A DNA stretch of 64,000 nucleotides from Schizosaccharomyces osmophilus (GCF_027921745.1 NC_079238.1:5456001-5520000), one strand, 5' to 3'; positions 8,363 to 20,080 are shown, counted from the first letter of the stretch. The notes: a model not told the origin generated them from the sequence alone. Numbers and translations: made by a program.

Positions 8363-9925
8363 TTAAACTTCAACGTTCTTTTCATTTCGCTCAGCCAAAG
8401 CCTCTTGTGTAATAGCGAGTCGACTATGTCTGCGGAGGATATGACCAAAAAAGTAAACAACGTAGATTAACAAAACAAGTGAAAGGCTAATAAAACCCAA
8501 AGTAGCCATTGCCCAAGTTGTCGTCATGTTGTTAAACATAATAGCACCGAGGTGAACAAGGACAGCTGCTAGGGTAAAACTAGGGAGAGTAAAAGCAGCG
8601 ACGGCAGAGCCGGCCACCGAAGGGTATGAATCAGTTACATAGTTCAGCATAGCTAACCAAAGCTGAGGATCACCAACAGCAATAAAACCACCAGCAATTA
8701 AAGGGGAAACCCAAGATATGTTTCCGCTAGAAGTAAATGCAAACCAAAAAAGTCCAAGAGGGAAGAACCAAACAGTAACTAGGGAAATCAAGAATCGAGC
8801 TTCGGGACGATCAATGCCGCCATTCTTCTTTTTATCACGTCGATAAAGCCAATCTTGGATAGGTTGCATCATAACGACTATTGTTACACCCACCAAAAAG
8901 TTGAGGAATGTTTCGTTTGCATGCATATAAGACATGTCGTAGTTATTTTTGAAGACAGGAAACAGACCATCAAGATACAAAAAATTAATACCGTAAGCAA
9001 ATCCATTATACAAACCCAAAGCCATAATAATTGGTTCGGTGACGAAAATTCGAGCAGCCATGGTAAATGCAAACTTGGCACGTGTCACAGCTGATTTTGC
9101 TTTTGCAAGAGTAGAAATTTGTACGTTGGTCTGTTCAGTTTTCTTTGCATAATTCATAACATTACTCGCAGGTAATGTTTCAGGTACGAGGATGCAAAGG
9201 ATAATTAGGAAACCACCGACAATCATGTTCATCCAATAAAACCATCTCCAGTTCTTTTCAGCCAGTGCTTCACCAATTGGTGATCCAATGGATGCACCGG
9301 CATTCGCACCCCAGACAAACAATGCCATACCTAGACCAACAGTTTCTTTTGTGAATACATCGCACATGCTACTAGCAACATTTGCCACAGCAGCGCTTCC
9401 ACAGATTCCAGCAATTGCGCTGTTGATAACCATCATGGGGAGATTATAAGCCAAAGCTTGAGGAATTTGGAAAATTATGTAAAATGTAACAGAGATCACA
9501 TATACCCATTTCCGACCAAGGATATCCGACATAGGACCCAAGATCATTGGTCCAAATGCATTTCCTAGAATAAAGAGACTTTGAACTAGATTGGAAGCCT
9601 GTGCACTACAATGCCATTCTTCTTGAAAATAGGTCACAAAGTTAATCACAGCAGTACTGGACCAAATGATATATGTTTCTAGCAAGGTGTAAGTGATTGC
9701 CACAAACCATTTTTTCCATGCAGGCCAATGATGGGGATGTGCTGGATGATTTGCATCGATGGACATCAAAGCCGTCGCGACATTCCATTCATCCAAATGT
9801 TCTACCGATCCTTCTGAAAGCTTGTCGTGAATGACAGGAGAGGCAGACCGTTGGACGGATTTTTTGTCTTCTGGTCCATCCATCAAACTAGTATCATTTA
9901 TAGCATTTTCCGATGAAGCATCCAT
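8363..9925 (-). CDS. MFS transporter, DHA1 (drug:H+ antiporter-1) type
   Basis: A 520-residue 12-helix permease. The cytosolic N-terminus ends in HPHHWPAWKKW (about 63-73), the conserved lead into helix 1 in fungal DHA1 proteins. Motif A is GPMSDILGRKW (130-140) between helices 2 and 3; a long central loop of about 45 residues separates the two six-helix halves. DHA1 members export drugs, polyamines or other small organic compounds at the plasma or vacuolar membrane. The position beside the deaminase and nitrilase-like genes resembles SPCC965.13 and its neighbours in S. pombe (recollection). Substrate unknown. Confidence 0.88.
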   Translation of the reverse strand: MDASSENAINDTSLMDGPEDKKSVQRSASPVIHDKLSEGSVEHLDEWNVATALMSIDANHPAHPHHWPAWKKWFVAITYTLLETYIIWSSTAVINFVTYFQEEWHCSAQASNLVQSLFILGNAFGPMILGPMSDILGRKWVYVISVTFYIIFQIPQALAYNLPMMVINSAIAGICGSAAVANVASSMCDVFTKETVGLGMALFVWGANAGASIGSPIGEALAEKNWRWFYWMNMIVGGFLIILCILVPETLPASNVMNYAKKTEQTNVQISTLAKAKSAVTRAKFAFTMAARIFVTEPIIMALGLYNGFAYGINFLYLDGLFPVFKNNYDMSYMHANETFLNFLVGVTIVVMMQPIQDWLYRRDKKKNGGIDRPEARFLISLVTVWFFPLGLFWFAFTSSGNISWVSPLIAGGFIAVGDPQLWLAMLNYVTDSYPSVAGSAVAAFTLPSFTLAAVLVHLGAIMFNNMTTTWAMATLGFISLSLVLLIYVVYFFGHILRRHSRLAITQEALAERNEKNVEV

Positions 9926-11206
9926 ATTGATTAAACTTTTTTTCTTTTCCCTTTTAGCTGATCAAAACCGATGGATTTTACCCTTTATTTGAATTTTTGG
10001 ATAAGCTTGGAAAATTGCAAACTGATCCAAATTTGGAGTCGTGAAGTTGCCACGACAATTCACCTTGTTTTATTAGAATTTAAAAACAGGCCTTGTTTTG
10101 AAAAAATTATACGCAATAAAGCTGAATGGTGTTTGGTAGAAAACAACCTCCAAACGCTCTGTTCTAACCCTGCCCTGTCACTGTCCAGTCAGCCTTGGTT
10201 CATTCCGACGGCCTTTTGATAAAGCGAAGTGACATTTATCAATTCAGCCATTCAATGGTCCTATAGAATAAACTCAAGACGAAGCGCAAACAAACAGTCC
10301 AAGGTGAACGAACCGAAATTGGTTTTTGGCCTAAAAGGAAAGGAAAATTTATTTTCAGGTAACAAAAATTATTGCATTGCTACCTGTCCTTTTATTTTTT
10401 TTTTTTTTTTTTGGGTATAAACAGGAATTCATCTCATGTTTTATTGTCTCTAATTTAAAAAGGAAAAGGGTTTTTGCGGTTTAAAAATTAAAAAAAAAAT
10501 AGTTTGCGTTGATTGTTTCTGCTGATCGCGTCTACAATTCCCAATGGACCTATGTGAGCCGAATTAAAATCTGGTACTTTGTTGTAGTTTGTTGTCTGCA
10601 ATGAATATATAAGGATAGCTTAGAAGAACGGTATTTGAGAGTTATTTCTTGAGCTTCTCGATATCTCTTTTGCTTTGACTTGGAACATGGGGACACGGGA
10701 ACAAGAAAGCATGCGGATTGTCAGAGAGTAGCTAGCATGTCATATAGAGGCCTCTAAAATAGAATCAGCTCCTTTGTGATTTCCTTTAGATATTCTTCGC
10801 GTCCAAGTATACTTCCATAAAATTGTAAACGACCTTTTCAAGTTTTTGCCAATCTCCAGAAAGAGTAAAATAATCCTCATACATAGCAAACGTGAATTAC
10901 AGACATTAAGGTGAATGGGAGGAGTTCAATCCAGAATGCTTCCAGAGAAAGCAAGCGAACCTTTTCAACCACTAATTTCTTTGTTCCCTTTTTCTATTTG
11001 TTTTCTCTTTCATAATTCCTTAAAATGCATTAAGCTTAGATAGACTCTACTCTATGCTTATGTCCAGGTCTACTTATAGATTTTATAGTCTGACTTCATC
11101 CGGTTATCTGATCCTTTGTTCGGGTATATATGTGCATAATTTCTCCATCGTTGCTTTTAAAACCTTTATTTTCTAACCAACACCAAAACGAAAACGAAAT
11201 TCAACC
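9926..11206. other. Long intergenic region between divergent genes
   Basis: Upstream region of the DHA1 and O-acetyltransferase genes. A T17 run occurs near 10395-10411. No gene supported. Confidence 0.45.
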
Positions 11207-12041
11207 ATGCCAACTCTAGAAAACCCCGTTCAGACGAAGCGAAGCTTCAAAACAAAAGAGTACCAAAAGATGATCCAAGGAGAATTGTAAGTAGATGATG
11301 CAAAGAAAAAAAAACAAAGACCCATGAAGAAAGTTGGATTTGAAACTTGTTATTCCTAGCTCCTTTGTTCTCCATTTTTGCTTATAAGCGTTACTAACAC
11401 TTATTGCTGGATAGATATTATGCTCCTGATGCAGAACTCGATGAAGCAAGAGAATTTGCCAAAGCGGTCGCACGTCAATACAACGACACCCTTGGAAATC
11501 CAAAAAAGCTTAGTAATGACGAGTTGAAAAAATATAGAGCAGCCATCTTATCCCAAGTGATGTCGTTTGAAGATGACGGTTCTTCTGTGTATATGGAACC
11601 TCCTATAAATCTCGATTACGGTCTCCATATTCACATTGGGAAAAATTTTTATGCCAACAACAATTGTAATTATCTCGATGTTGCTCCCATTACCATTGGA
11701 GACAATGTTTTATTTGGTCCTGGTGTATGCACCCACAAGCTTTAGCTCTACTACTACTTTTCACCCGCCTTCATGCTAACGTTTTCTTGCTTTAGGTACA
11801 ATTATGCACAGCTACTCATCCGTTGGACATCGCAACCCGAAACAGTGCACAGGAACTTGCGAAACCTATCAAGGTCGGTAATAACGTTTGGATAGGTCTG
11901 AGTGCCGTTATTTTACCAGGCGTCACGCTTGGCGATGGCTGTGTTATCGGCGCAGGCTCCGTCGTTACGAAGGATATTCCTCCCAATACAGTAGCAGTTG
12001 GTTCGCCTGCTCGTGTCGTCAAGGAAATTGACCAAAAATGA
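11207..12041 (+). CDS. Maltose/galactoside-type O-acetyltransferase, three exons
   Basis: A left-handed beta-helix acetyltransferase using acetyl-CoA on a sugar hydroxyl. Exons are 11207-11286, 11415-11724 and 11796-12041; introns begin GTAAGT and GTATGC, contain CTAAC branch sites (about 11391 and 11776) and end TAG. The product has 211 residues, close to Escherichia coli Maa (183) plus a short N-terminal extension. The N-terminal maltose-acetyltransferase helices contain [18 protein letters not shown]; hexapeptide repeats follow, and LCTATHP carries the catalytic histidine region. The end reads [24 protein letters not shown], typical of the family. Confidence 0.92.
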
Positions 12042-12813
12042 TTACAGAGCTTTCATTAAACTTATTTGGTAAGAATAAGGATAGTCAAAAAAAAGTAACC
12101 CCAAATAATCGCTGGATTCATGAAACGTTTACATCTTTGTCAAACAAATGATAGATTTTATGGCACCAAAGCCTTAAATGAATGATTCGTTGTTTTGGGA
12201 ATTTTATATATATATATAGTGTAATTGAATTTTATTATAGAAGGGAAACTTATTTGACATTATTCAACAATTCTAAATAGACATATCAGAGAAGAATTCC
12301 AACTTCAATCGCAGTAAGAAGCCGAGGTCAATTGTTTTCATTGAAAGAAACATAGTAAAATGCTTAATTGCTTTCATTCAAGCATGAAAATTTTCAAAAC
12401 TTCCAAGGGAAGTAGAATACCAACTTGCCATGAAATTTTACAACGACCTTTCAAGGACCGAACTTATTCACCCATCAACAAGAGTCCATCGTTCCTTCTT
12501 CGAATCCTTTAACAGTAAGTCGGCTTTTTTTCGGTAAAACATAAAGATTTGTAATTTGCGAATTCGTCGAAATTTCGTTTCTTTTCTTTACGTAATTGGA
12601 ACAACTCCATCCTATTTTATATGGCTTTCTGAAGTTAACCATGACTATCATCATTGACCTGCTGTTTTCAATTGAGAGTTGTTGATCCCATCTCCTTATC
12701 GAACTTTTGTAATAGGAAGAAGAAATCCAATCTCTCTTTAGCTCTCTACACTCTGAGCACGATTGCTACACCAGATCTCTCTTTGCTGTGATTCACTCCT
12801 TTTATACACACAA
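12042..12813. other. Intergenic upstream of 2OG oxygenase 1
   Basis: No gene seen; promoter of the downstream oxygenase is expected here. Confidence 0.45.
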
Positions 12814-13776
12814 ATGGGATCAGTAGAATTACCTTCTATTGATCTTTCTTTAAAAGATTCAAAACATGTCGCTGCGGAGCTAATTACAGCATGCAAGCAG
12901 TGGGGATTCTTCACAGTGAAAAACCATGGAATCCCTCTGGAAGATGTAGCTCGAATTTTCAAGATTAGCGATGAGTTTTTCAACTCTCCTTTAGAGGAAA
13001 AGAAACAATTTATGTTTAAAGAAGAGCGATTACATTCAGGATATACAGGACACGTTGGAGAAAAGTTGGATGCCGAACATCAATGTAGAGGAGATATGAT
13101 CGAGTCCTATGATATAGCAGGATTTCCTAGTCCAGATTCAAAAGTAAATAGTCCAGTCATCCAAAAGTACTTTCTTGAACTAAAAGCCTTTCAACGGCAA
13201 TGTCATTATCTTTCATTAAAAATCCTTGACCTTATTGCTGGTGGGTTTGGACTTTCATCGGATTTTTTCAGCAAGTACCATAGTTCGTCTAAGGATATTC
13301 TTCGTTTGTTAAAGTATAGTATTCCTGAGGGAGTAAAACGCCGAGAACATGATGAAGATGCCGGCGCTCATTCCGACTATGGATCCATTACTCTACTGTT
13401 TCAAAAAGATATGGGAGGTTTACAAATTCGACCACCAGAGTCATACAATGTAGCCGACTGGCTGAAAGTCTCCGTAGACGAAACATCAATTGTGTAAGTA
13501 GAAACAAAAAAATTTGTTTCTTTTTTTTTGTCTTTACGCAGCTTTACTAACCACCCCTTTAGTGTCAATATTGGAGATATGTTACAATTTTGGACGAGTG
13601 GACGGCTTAAAAGCACTGTTCACCGGGTAAGACTTGATCCAGACATAAAATCCAGACAAACGATTGCATATTTTGTAATACCTGATTCTGAAACTATTAT
13701 AGATCCAGTGTATGAGGACGAAAACGAAAGCGAAGGAAAAGGAAATAGCGTGAAGATAGTACCGGCCAGCGAATAA
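12814..13776 (+). CDS. 2-oxoglutarate/Fe(II) oxygenase 1 (isopenicillin N synthase-like), two exons
   Basis: Exons 12814-13493 and 13563-13776 (GTAAGT donor, TTACTAAC branch, TTTAG acceptor) encode 297 residues. The N-terminal DIOX_N part has LPSIDLS and WGFFTVKNHGI; the jelly-roll holds the iron site H186-x-D188 (AHSDYG) and H247, with R257 for 2-oxoglutarate. Members hydroxylate or desaturate small molecules; the substrate is unknown. The start at 12814 matches the paralogue at 52512 (MKVIELPSIDLS). The protein ends at VPASE, whereas the paralogue continues EYRRRKMACLP; the bases just after this stop still resemble that tail in another frame, so the tail was probably lost by a one-base shift. 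Confidence 0.88.
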
Positions 13777-15413
13777 ATAGAAGGAAGATTAAACGTAAAA
13801 ATTATGGCTATGAAGAAGCTCTTAGAGGATTTATGGGCAGCCAAAATGGTCTGAATAGTCAGGCTACATGATTTGAATGATTCCCGATCTAGACATAAAA
13901 GACATGAATATCCCGAAATGTGTATGAATATAAACGAGTTTTATGTGTCAATGATTACATTTGCAACATGCTATTATGATTAAACAGAATACCATATTTT
14001 AGTTGCTTTTCTAGCTTGCCGAATGGAAGGCACAAGATGTCATAGCGAAAGAGTTCTTACAAGAGAATATGAAAGATCTTACTTCAAATTTCTCAGAGCC
14101 GTGTATTTTTGCTGATTGATATTCTTGATATTTTTGAATGAAAGCTGTCTTGCCTTTGTGCTTTTGATGACAAAAGGATTGATAATACAAAGGTCAAACT
14201 TACTACCAAACGACAAAAGTTCACTATCATAATGAAACTTTTATAAATTTAATGATTATACGCTTAAGGACAGTTATCTTTCAAGACGTGACTCTAGGAA
14301 CTGAAGAAGAACCCCGTTTCCTTTATAAATATGATCCTGAGCAAAGATAAAAATTTGCTTTTGCATTGAATATTTGCTTACTAACGAAACATTCCTCACA
14401 GATCCTCAAATTTGGTAATGAAATTGTGATACTGTCCTTTGTAATCGACCTCTGGTAAATGATTATGCACTTGTAAAACCACTCTACTTTCAATTTTTGT
14501 CATTTGCAGCGAGGAGCACGCTGTAATATTTACATTTCTACATGTTTATCTTTTAAATAACAAGTCAAAGGCTGTTTGACGCCGAAAATACAGACAAGAG
14601 ACCTCAAAGTTACAATCTGTCTTCGTTGACTTTGTCTGCTATAAAGATTATTCAGGTGCGGTTGAATGGATCTCAGAAAGACTTCTAAATTCTTTTCCGA
14701 TTATATTATCATTTCATTATTCGTTTATGCTGTAAATTCGAAGATGTTGTATACATCTGCTAAGTGTTTATTATTTTTGACAACACAGGCTACTGCTTGC
14801 TTTACAGCACATAGTTATGAGAAGAATGTTTAATCTATTAAAGGTTCGTCAGGTTGTTTATCAAGAGGCACACATGAGATAAGTGTTTGAATATTAGAAT
14901 ATTATGAGTCCGATATACACTCTGGAGATTTTTATTTGTTTATTCATTAAAACAGTAAAAACAGTAAATAAATAGATAAATAATCAATACGAATGAACAA
15001 ACACGATATCACTCCATAAAATATAAGTGCAAATAGGGAATGAAAGCCAAACTGCTAATCGATATACTATAATAATGTTTACAATTCACCCATACCTTAT
15101 AAATAGAGAAAGTTGTTTCAAGGTATTTCGTCCAAGCAGTACAACAAGCAAAACCAATATCGCAGACTTCTCGTACAAAACAAAACTGACGTTAATTTCG
15201 GATCACCCACCACATTCTTGAAGATTGGTGATCTGCAAGTGCGCGTACCTCTTAAACATTCACGTACAGATATGGTACAAGATTGCCACCAGGCATGCCA
15301 ATACGCTTGAAAACGAAAACGAGTAACAATCGACATCGTACAACGCCAATCCGTATAGGTTCTTCCATCATAGACTATCATAATAAATTATAAAGGTTGT
15401 ACCTCCAGGGGTT
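13777..15413. other. Gene-poor intergenic stretch
   Basis: About 1.6 kb between convergent genes. Short open frames on both strands near 15027-15381 overlap each other and show no family features. I see nothing to annotate. Confidence 0.5.
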
Positions 15414-16106
15414 TCACATATCTTCATAATCACTTGGAGGATCAGTCAAAGGTACATAACGTACAGAAAACAAGGACTTTTTTGAAAGCTTTCCATCAGC
15501 GTGTTTATCGTATACAAATATATCCTGAAACGCTGTTCCCACCGGGATAATCATTTTCCCATGGATTTTCAGTTGCTCAGTCAACCGTTTTGGAAGTTCG
15601 GAGGCAGCAGCACCTACGTGGATTGCATCGAACTGTTCATCTTCAGGTGAACCTAGCCTTCCGTCGCCACGGACAACCTCAATCCTTTTATGCTCCACCA
15701 TGTAATCAATCAACGGGTCATGTTTTGCGTCTTCTTGCAAATTCTTTTTTGACAAATCGACGAGTCCTTGTATGTGCTCAACACCTTTAACATAACCTGT
15801 TTTTCCTACCATACGAGCCATAGCAGCCACCAAATACCCGCTTCCTGAACCAATGTCTAAAGCTCTGTTACCCGGTTGAAGCTTCGGCTCCAACTCTTGC
15901 AGAGCAATACCATGCATATGGGGAGCGGATATAGTAGCACTATACCCTATAGTCTGTGGTGAGTCTGCATAAGAGAAGTGAGGGCAATAAAACTTGCGAT
16001 CGGTGTGTTTCATCGCTTCAATTGCCCGCGGCTTCGATATAATCCCCGCCAGATTTAAATTTCGAACAAGAGCTGCATTTGATGAGGCACCGCACTCCCA
16101 CGCCAT
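15414..16106 (-). CDS. pcm2: Protein-L-isoaspartate O-methyltransferase
   Basis: A 230-residue cytosolic repair enzyme that methylates isoaspartyl residues in aged proteins with S-adenosylmethionine. The start [14 protein letters not shown] matches the usual family start (MAWxSxGxSxxxL), so the 43 in-frame codons upstream, which are hydrophobic and AT-rich, are excluded. [20 protein letters not shown] (46-65) is the substrate-binding segment; [10 protein letters not shown] (83-92) is SAM motif [11 protein letters not shown] follows as motif II. S. pombe has pcm2 in its subtelomeric SPAC869 group, which also holds a hemerythrin-domain gene like the one 5 kb to the right here (recollection). 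Confidence 0.93.
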   Translation of the reverse strand: MAWECGASSNAALVRNLNLAGIISKPRAIEAMKHTDRKFYCPHFSYADSPQTIGYSATISAPHMHGIALQELEPKLQPGNRALDIGSGSGYLVAAMARMVGKTGYVKGVEHIQGLVDLSKKNLQEDAKHDPLIDYMVEHKRIEVVRGDGRLGSPEDEQFDAIHVGAAASELPKRLTEQLKIHGKMIIPVGTAFQDIFVYDKHADGKLSKKSLFSVRYVPLTDPPSDYEDM

Positions 16107-16674
16107 ATTGAATAAAGGAAACACTAGGCCAAAGTTCAATAAAAGAATAGTCAAAGAGAAGAAATTGAAGAGTCCAAAAATCATGAACTCAAATGTCGCC
16201 ACAAATGCTAATTTATATTGTGGACGGCAAAGCAATCTATCGACGTTTTGTATTTCAAAATATTATTCCCATGGTGCATTACCTCAAGTTGTGTAAAGCC
16301 AAAAGTTGAGTGGCAGCATAAGTTATGACGATAAATGATCGAGGGTGTCAAACACATACAAATATATACCAATAAAAAATGTATTAGTTAAGAACAGAAC
16401 AATAGTTTATTTGCTTTAAATGTTGACTATCATAATAGACCATACGTGCCACTTGCCTAACTTATGGATAACCAATCTTTTGTAATGAGAACATGATAAC
16501 TCTGGAAGAAATTATCTTCTAGATTCCGAAAATCTGTAATCCCACCTCCCTTGAAAACGTTCTTATTAGAAATAACAAGGAACTGAAATGTTTTAACCCA
16601 GTTTATATCCGTTACTTAACCATTGTAAATTTCAACCTTGGCCACTTCATCATTATATTTTTTTGTTTACAGAA
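16107..16674. other. Intergenic upstream of isoaspartate methyltransferase
   Basis: Promoter of the methyltransferase gene and 3' flank of the Hsp31-type gene; no other feature. Confidence 0.45.
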
Positions 16675-17418
16675 TTATGGTCGAGATAACTTGGACTCTA
16701 GAGTTTCGATAGCCGCTTTGGCGGTTGATTCAGCACTTTCAGGATTCACTCCGGTTACTATTCTACCGTCAACCTGAACAAAATCAGACACTGGAGTACT
16801 GGGGTTAATGTATCTCGCTTCAGCCTGTTCTAAAATTTCATTCAAGAATCCAATATTGTGATTTTTCAATGGAGTAGAAAGCCCCATCATTACTTCACCC
16901 GCATGCGTAAATGCGGTGACATTTTTCCCATAAACAACAGATTTTCCTGCAGGGCACTTGGAGTTTTTAACATGCACCAACAAAACGGGTCCATGACAAA
17001 CAGCAGCTAAAATCCCTTTATTATCATATATTTTAGCTGCCAAGTCTTGCATGTCTTTGGCTATAGGTAGGTCAAACATTGCACCATGTCCTCCTGCAAC
17101 AAATAACAATGGGTATTCGTTAGGGTTAACCTCTTTAGCAGCTTTAGCATTTTTCAAGCAAGTCCAAAAGTCATCATCCTTATCATCGAGAACTTGCTTC
17201 TCCAACTTTCCTAATGCCATATTCATCAAGGAAAGATCATCAAACATGCACTGCCCTGTCTCCGATACTATTTGTACCTCGTACCCAGCTTTTTTGAATA
17301 CTTTGTATGGAACAAGCGTTTCAGAAAAAAAAGCTCCTGTTTTCATGCCATTTAAATAAAAAGGGCCATAGTAACTAGTGGTACCCAACAGCACTTTCTT
17401 GGTATTGTTTAAGGTCAT
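16675..17418 (-). CDS. Hsp31/DJ-1-type glyoxalase III-like protein
   Basis: A 247-residue member of the class I glutamine-amidotransferase-like fold. C141-H142 in the elbow ILAAVCHGP and E33 in FFSETLVP are the expected catalytic residues of Hsp31-type glyoxalase III, which converts methylglyoxal to lactate without glutathione; members also act in stationary-phase and oxidative stress. FVAGGHGAMFDLP is the other core block. The frame opens three codons earlier with GTG, so I use the first ATG at 17418. It is in tandem, same strand, with the methyltransferase and the esterase. Confidence 0.92.
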   Translation of the reverse strand: MTLNNTKKVLLGTTSYYGPFYLNGMKTGAFFSETLVPYKVFKKAGYEVQIVSETGQCMFDDLSLMNMALGKLEKQVLDDKDDDFWTCLKNAKAAKEVNPNEYPLLFVAGGHGAMFDLPIAKDMQDLAAKIYDNKGILAAVCHGPVLLVHVKNSKCPAGKSVVYGKNVTAFTHAGEVMMGLSTPLKNHNIGFLNEILEQAEARYINPSTPVSDFVQVDGRIVTGVNPESAESTAKAAIETLESKLSRP

Positions 17419-17741
17419 TTTACTCACAAGTGAAGTTTGTAGGTCGAATCAATTGCTGAAATTTATATCAAAAATTGTTTATTTGCCCATCTCAAATCAA
17501 TCCGAAACTTGGTAAATTGCCCACATTACACATTACCTGAGGTGACCGAAATCTAACATCATCCAAATCGTAAGAGTAGGTACTGAAGAAAATTAGAAGC
17601 GAAATATAGAGACCAGCATATCAGCAGTCAATTCCTAGCTACTAAATTAAGGCTTCATTAACTGAAATAAAAATGTGGAACTTTGACGACGCTAGTCCGA
17701 AAACCCAAATTTTTATAAAGATAGAAACCATGAAATCATGT
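17419..17741. other. Short intergenic gap
   Basis: Promoter side of the Hsp31-type gene; no further feature seen. Confidence 0.4.
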
Positions 17742-18905
17742 TTAACTTAGGTTATCGTCCATTTCTTTTATAAAGTTATACAGTGCATTCACTCCAAACT
17801 TTTGAGACCATTCCTCAAAAGTTATATATTTCCTCAAGAGCATAAAAGTTTCTGTAACGAACAAACCATCATGAATGCCCTTGTTTTCGATCATTATCCT
17901 TTCAGGATAATTTTTACTTAGAGAGGACTTTTCGAGGCACCATTCCAAAATACTGTCTCTCAAGATTTCGTCCTTGCCAACCACTACCAGAAAGTTACCT
18001 TTACGCAAAGGTGGAAGTTCTGCCCAAATATCATCTGAAGTGTTCAAATTTATATTTGCTAATGGCAAAGAGTATAAATTCTCATTTCGTTGAAAAAATT
18101 CTTTTCCATATTTTTGCGAAACCTCGAAGGTGAGCACATCTTTATTAGCATTATTTTTATAAGATTTGGTTTTTTCGGCATTGTTCAAATCCAACCAAGG
18201 TGAAACTAACGCTACACCATGAGGCCAGACTACCTTGTTTGTTTTGGACCTTTCGTTTAAATAGTAAAGCATAGACAGCGAGAGGTACCCACCAGAAGAG
18301 TCACCGACTAGAAGTATTTTCTTGTATCCAAGGGAAACCAACTTGTCATAAACATTTAAGCATTCAAGAATTGGTGTTGGATAGGTGTTTCCGTTAGGTA
18401 GCAAAGAATAATCGATAAACAACATAGAAGGCGGTTTTGATCCTTTTTTTTTAAGCAGAGTATACATATTACTGAACGCAGAAATCTGAACCGGTGAAAT
18501 AGAATGGCACAACATTCCGCCATGAAGATAGACGATAACGGAGTCCTCTTTACCCATTTCTTGAGGATGTTTAGCAAGCCATGCGGAATCGGGGATAATT
18601 TTTTCAGTATCTTTTCGAGTGAATACTTCTCCATAGCTAGGAAGACTTTTAGAAGGATTGAATTTGTTCTCGTTTTTTTCTAGTATACCAAACAAACTCT
18701 TTCCCCCATCGATGTATTTAAAATCTTTCAACGTCGTCCCACTACTTAGATGCGTATAGCTCATAGCAAACAAATTCAGAGAAAAGCTTTTTTGAAATGC
18801 TTCTTGTTCTCGAAATCTTGTCCCCACGGTTACATACAAAATAGCTGTCCAAATCCATACAAACGGAAGGGTAATTAACCGCAAAAAGAATGAAAAAGAC
18901 ATCAT
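17742..18905 (-). CDS. Membrane-anchored alpha/beta-hydrolase esterase
   Basis: A 387-residue hydrolase with an N-terminal membrane anchor (residues about 5-27). The oxyanion motif HGG (128-130) and nucleophile elbow GDSSGG (201-206, S203) mark the hormone-sensitive-lipase-like alpha/beta-hydrolase-3 group; D in VVGKDEILRD and H in GIHDGLF complete the triad. The single N-terminal anchor, the HGG motif and the size resemble yeast steryl deacetylase Say1 and S. pombe esterase/lipase proteins, which act at the ER membrane. Steryl acetate is a reasonable but unproven substrate. Two ATGs stand in a row at the start. Confidence 0.82.
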   Translation of the reverse strand: MMSFSFFLRLITLPFVWIWTAILYVTVGTRFREQEAFQKSFSLNLFAMSYTHLSSGTTLKDFKYIDGGKSLFGILEKNENKFNPSKSLPSYGEVFTRKDTEKIIPDSAWLAKHPQEMGKEDSVIVYLHGGMLCHSISPVQISAFSNMYTLLKKKGSKPPSMLFIDYSLLPNGNTYPTPILECLNVYDKLVSLGYKKILLVGDSSGGYLSLSMLYYLNERSKTNKVVWPHGVALVSPWLDLNNAEKTKSYKNNANKDVLTFEVSQKYGKEFFQRNENLYSLPLANINLNTSDDIWAELPPLRKGNFLVVVGKDEILRDSILEWCLEKSSLSKNYPERIMIENKGIHDGLFVTETFMLLRKYITFEEWSQKFGVNALYNFIKEMDDNLS

Positions 18906-19611
18906 TTTGATATAAAAGTTTAAACCAAGGAAATATTCTTTAGTGGTTTATATCGCAAAAGATATTCACTAGATATGCCGACTTTACCTAACAGATTTTG
19001 AACGCTTGCAATCGTGAGTTATAGGACCTGTAGAGCACTTCATCTAATAACTAGCAGATGAAAACGGAATAAAACTTACTTATGTTTGTCAGTAGCAGTT
19101 TTATACGAGACTTTTCTTGGTCCTCCAAGCTGTAAGAAGTACTCTATTCGACAAAAAATTTCAGTAATTAAAAGGTCGTTGCCTATTATTCATCCACCGG
19201 AGTAATTTAGAAAATGGTTCCATCCGTTCGTTCAAGTGAAAAAGTGTGTCTGTGTAGTAGTCGTGAAATATTCCAGTCTTAGTACGGTTAAGGTGTCAAA
19301 TGCAAATTCGAATAGTAGACTAGAATCAACTTAACATTAGATTAATGAAGATTTGTAACCTAGAATTATTCATCAACACTTGAAACTGTTGCTGGAAAAT
19401 CGATTGATGGGAACATAGGAGATCAGCTCTTCACGTTGATGGGTTTCGGTTGAAAGACGCTTTCTTGCTTTGATTTTAGTTCCACTGAAAACCGTTTTTT
19501 TGCTTTATATACATCTGTTAACTGAAAATGACTACTTTAGTTCAGACAAAAGTGGATGAAACTACCCCATAAGGAATGCCTTGCTTTTGTCATCATTTGT
19601 CGGCTTTTTAC

Positions 19612-19700
19612 CTCTTTGTTTCAAAAAGCGAACAAATCGGCACAATGTTAAGATACACCAGATGTTCGAGCGAAAAAAAAACCGGTCCTTTCCTTTGTTT
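19612..19700 (+). promoter_or_regulatory. TR-box-like (Ste11) sites upstream of the M-factor gene
   Basis: CTCTTTGTTT (19612-19621) and TCCTTTGTTT (19691-19700) each differ from the Ste11 TR box TTCTTTGTTY at one position; a weaker inverted copy GAACAAAGGG is at 20025-20034. In S. pombe, M-factor genes are switched on by Ste11 and Mat1-Mc through such sites on nitrogen starvation. Confidence 0.45.
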
Positions 19701-20072
19701 CTCAACAGCATTGAAACGATTACCACACAATCGGAAACTCTTATAAGAGTGAGACCGCTTGTTTTTATTTTTCTTTCTATCTCCTGTTTATTACCGTAAG
19801 TCCCGCTCTTTTATTCGTTTTGTTTGAACATCTATTGTCCGAGTCGAATGGCGATTACAAGTCGTACACAAACCCCTCCGCGACGGATCTAAAAATGCAA
19901 TGTATCTTTGATGAAGTTTTGATTCTTCTTGCCATCTCCACATTGTTCGTGACTCTTCATCTTGGACCAAAGCGATAGCCAATTTTGGGACAATGGAAAA
20001 TTTCGTAGCGAAGAATGGGACCTTGAACAAAGGGAGGACATGGTCGGTTCGTTCGGAAGTCTTGATTTCAGG

Positions 20073-20080
20073 TATAAATA
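20073..20080 (+). promoter_or_regulatory. TATA box of the M-factor gene
   Basis: TATAAATA lies 127 bases upstream of the ATG, with a pyrimidine- and A-rich leader between, as expected for a strongly induced fission yeast gene. Confidence 0.6.

Noticed and set aside
9971-10420. Two plus-strand frames of 82 and 63 codons
   Set aside because: Promoter-region sequence with no protein character; the second ends in a homopolymer.
15118-15381. 87-codon minus frame and overlapping plus frames
   Set aside because: Mutually overlapping, no family features, located in a 3' intergenic gap.
16107-16235. 43-codon N-terminal extension of the isoaspartate methyltransferase
   Set aside because: Hydrophobic AT-rich sequence not seen in the family; the ATG at 16106 matches the canonical start.
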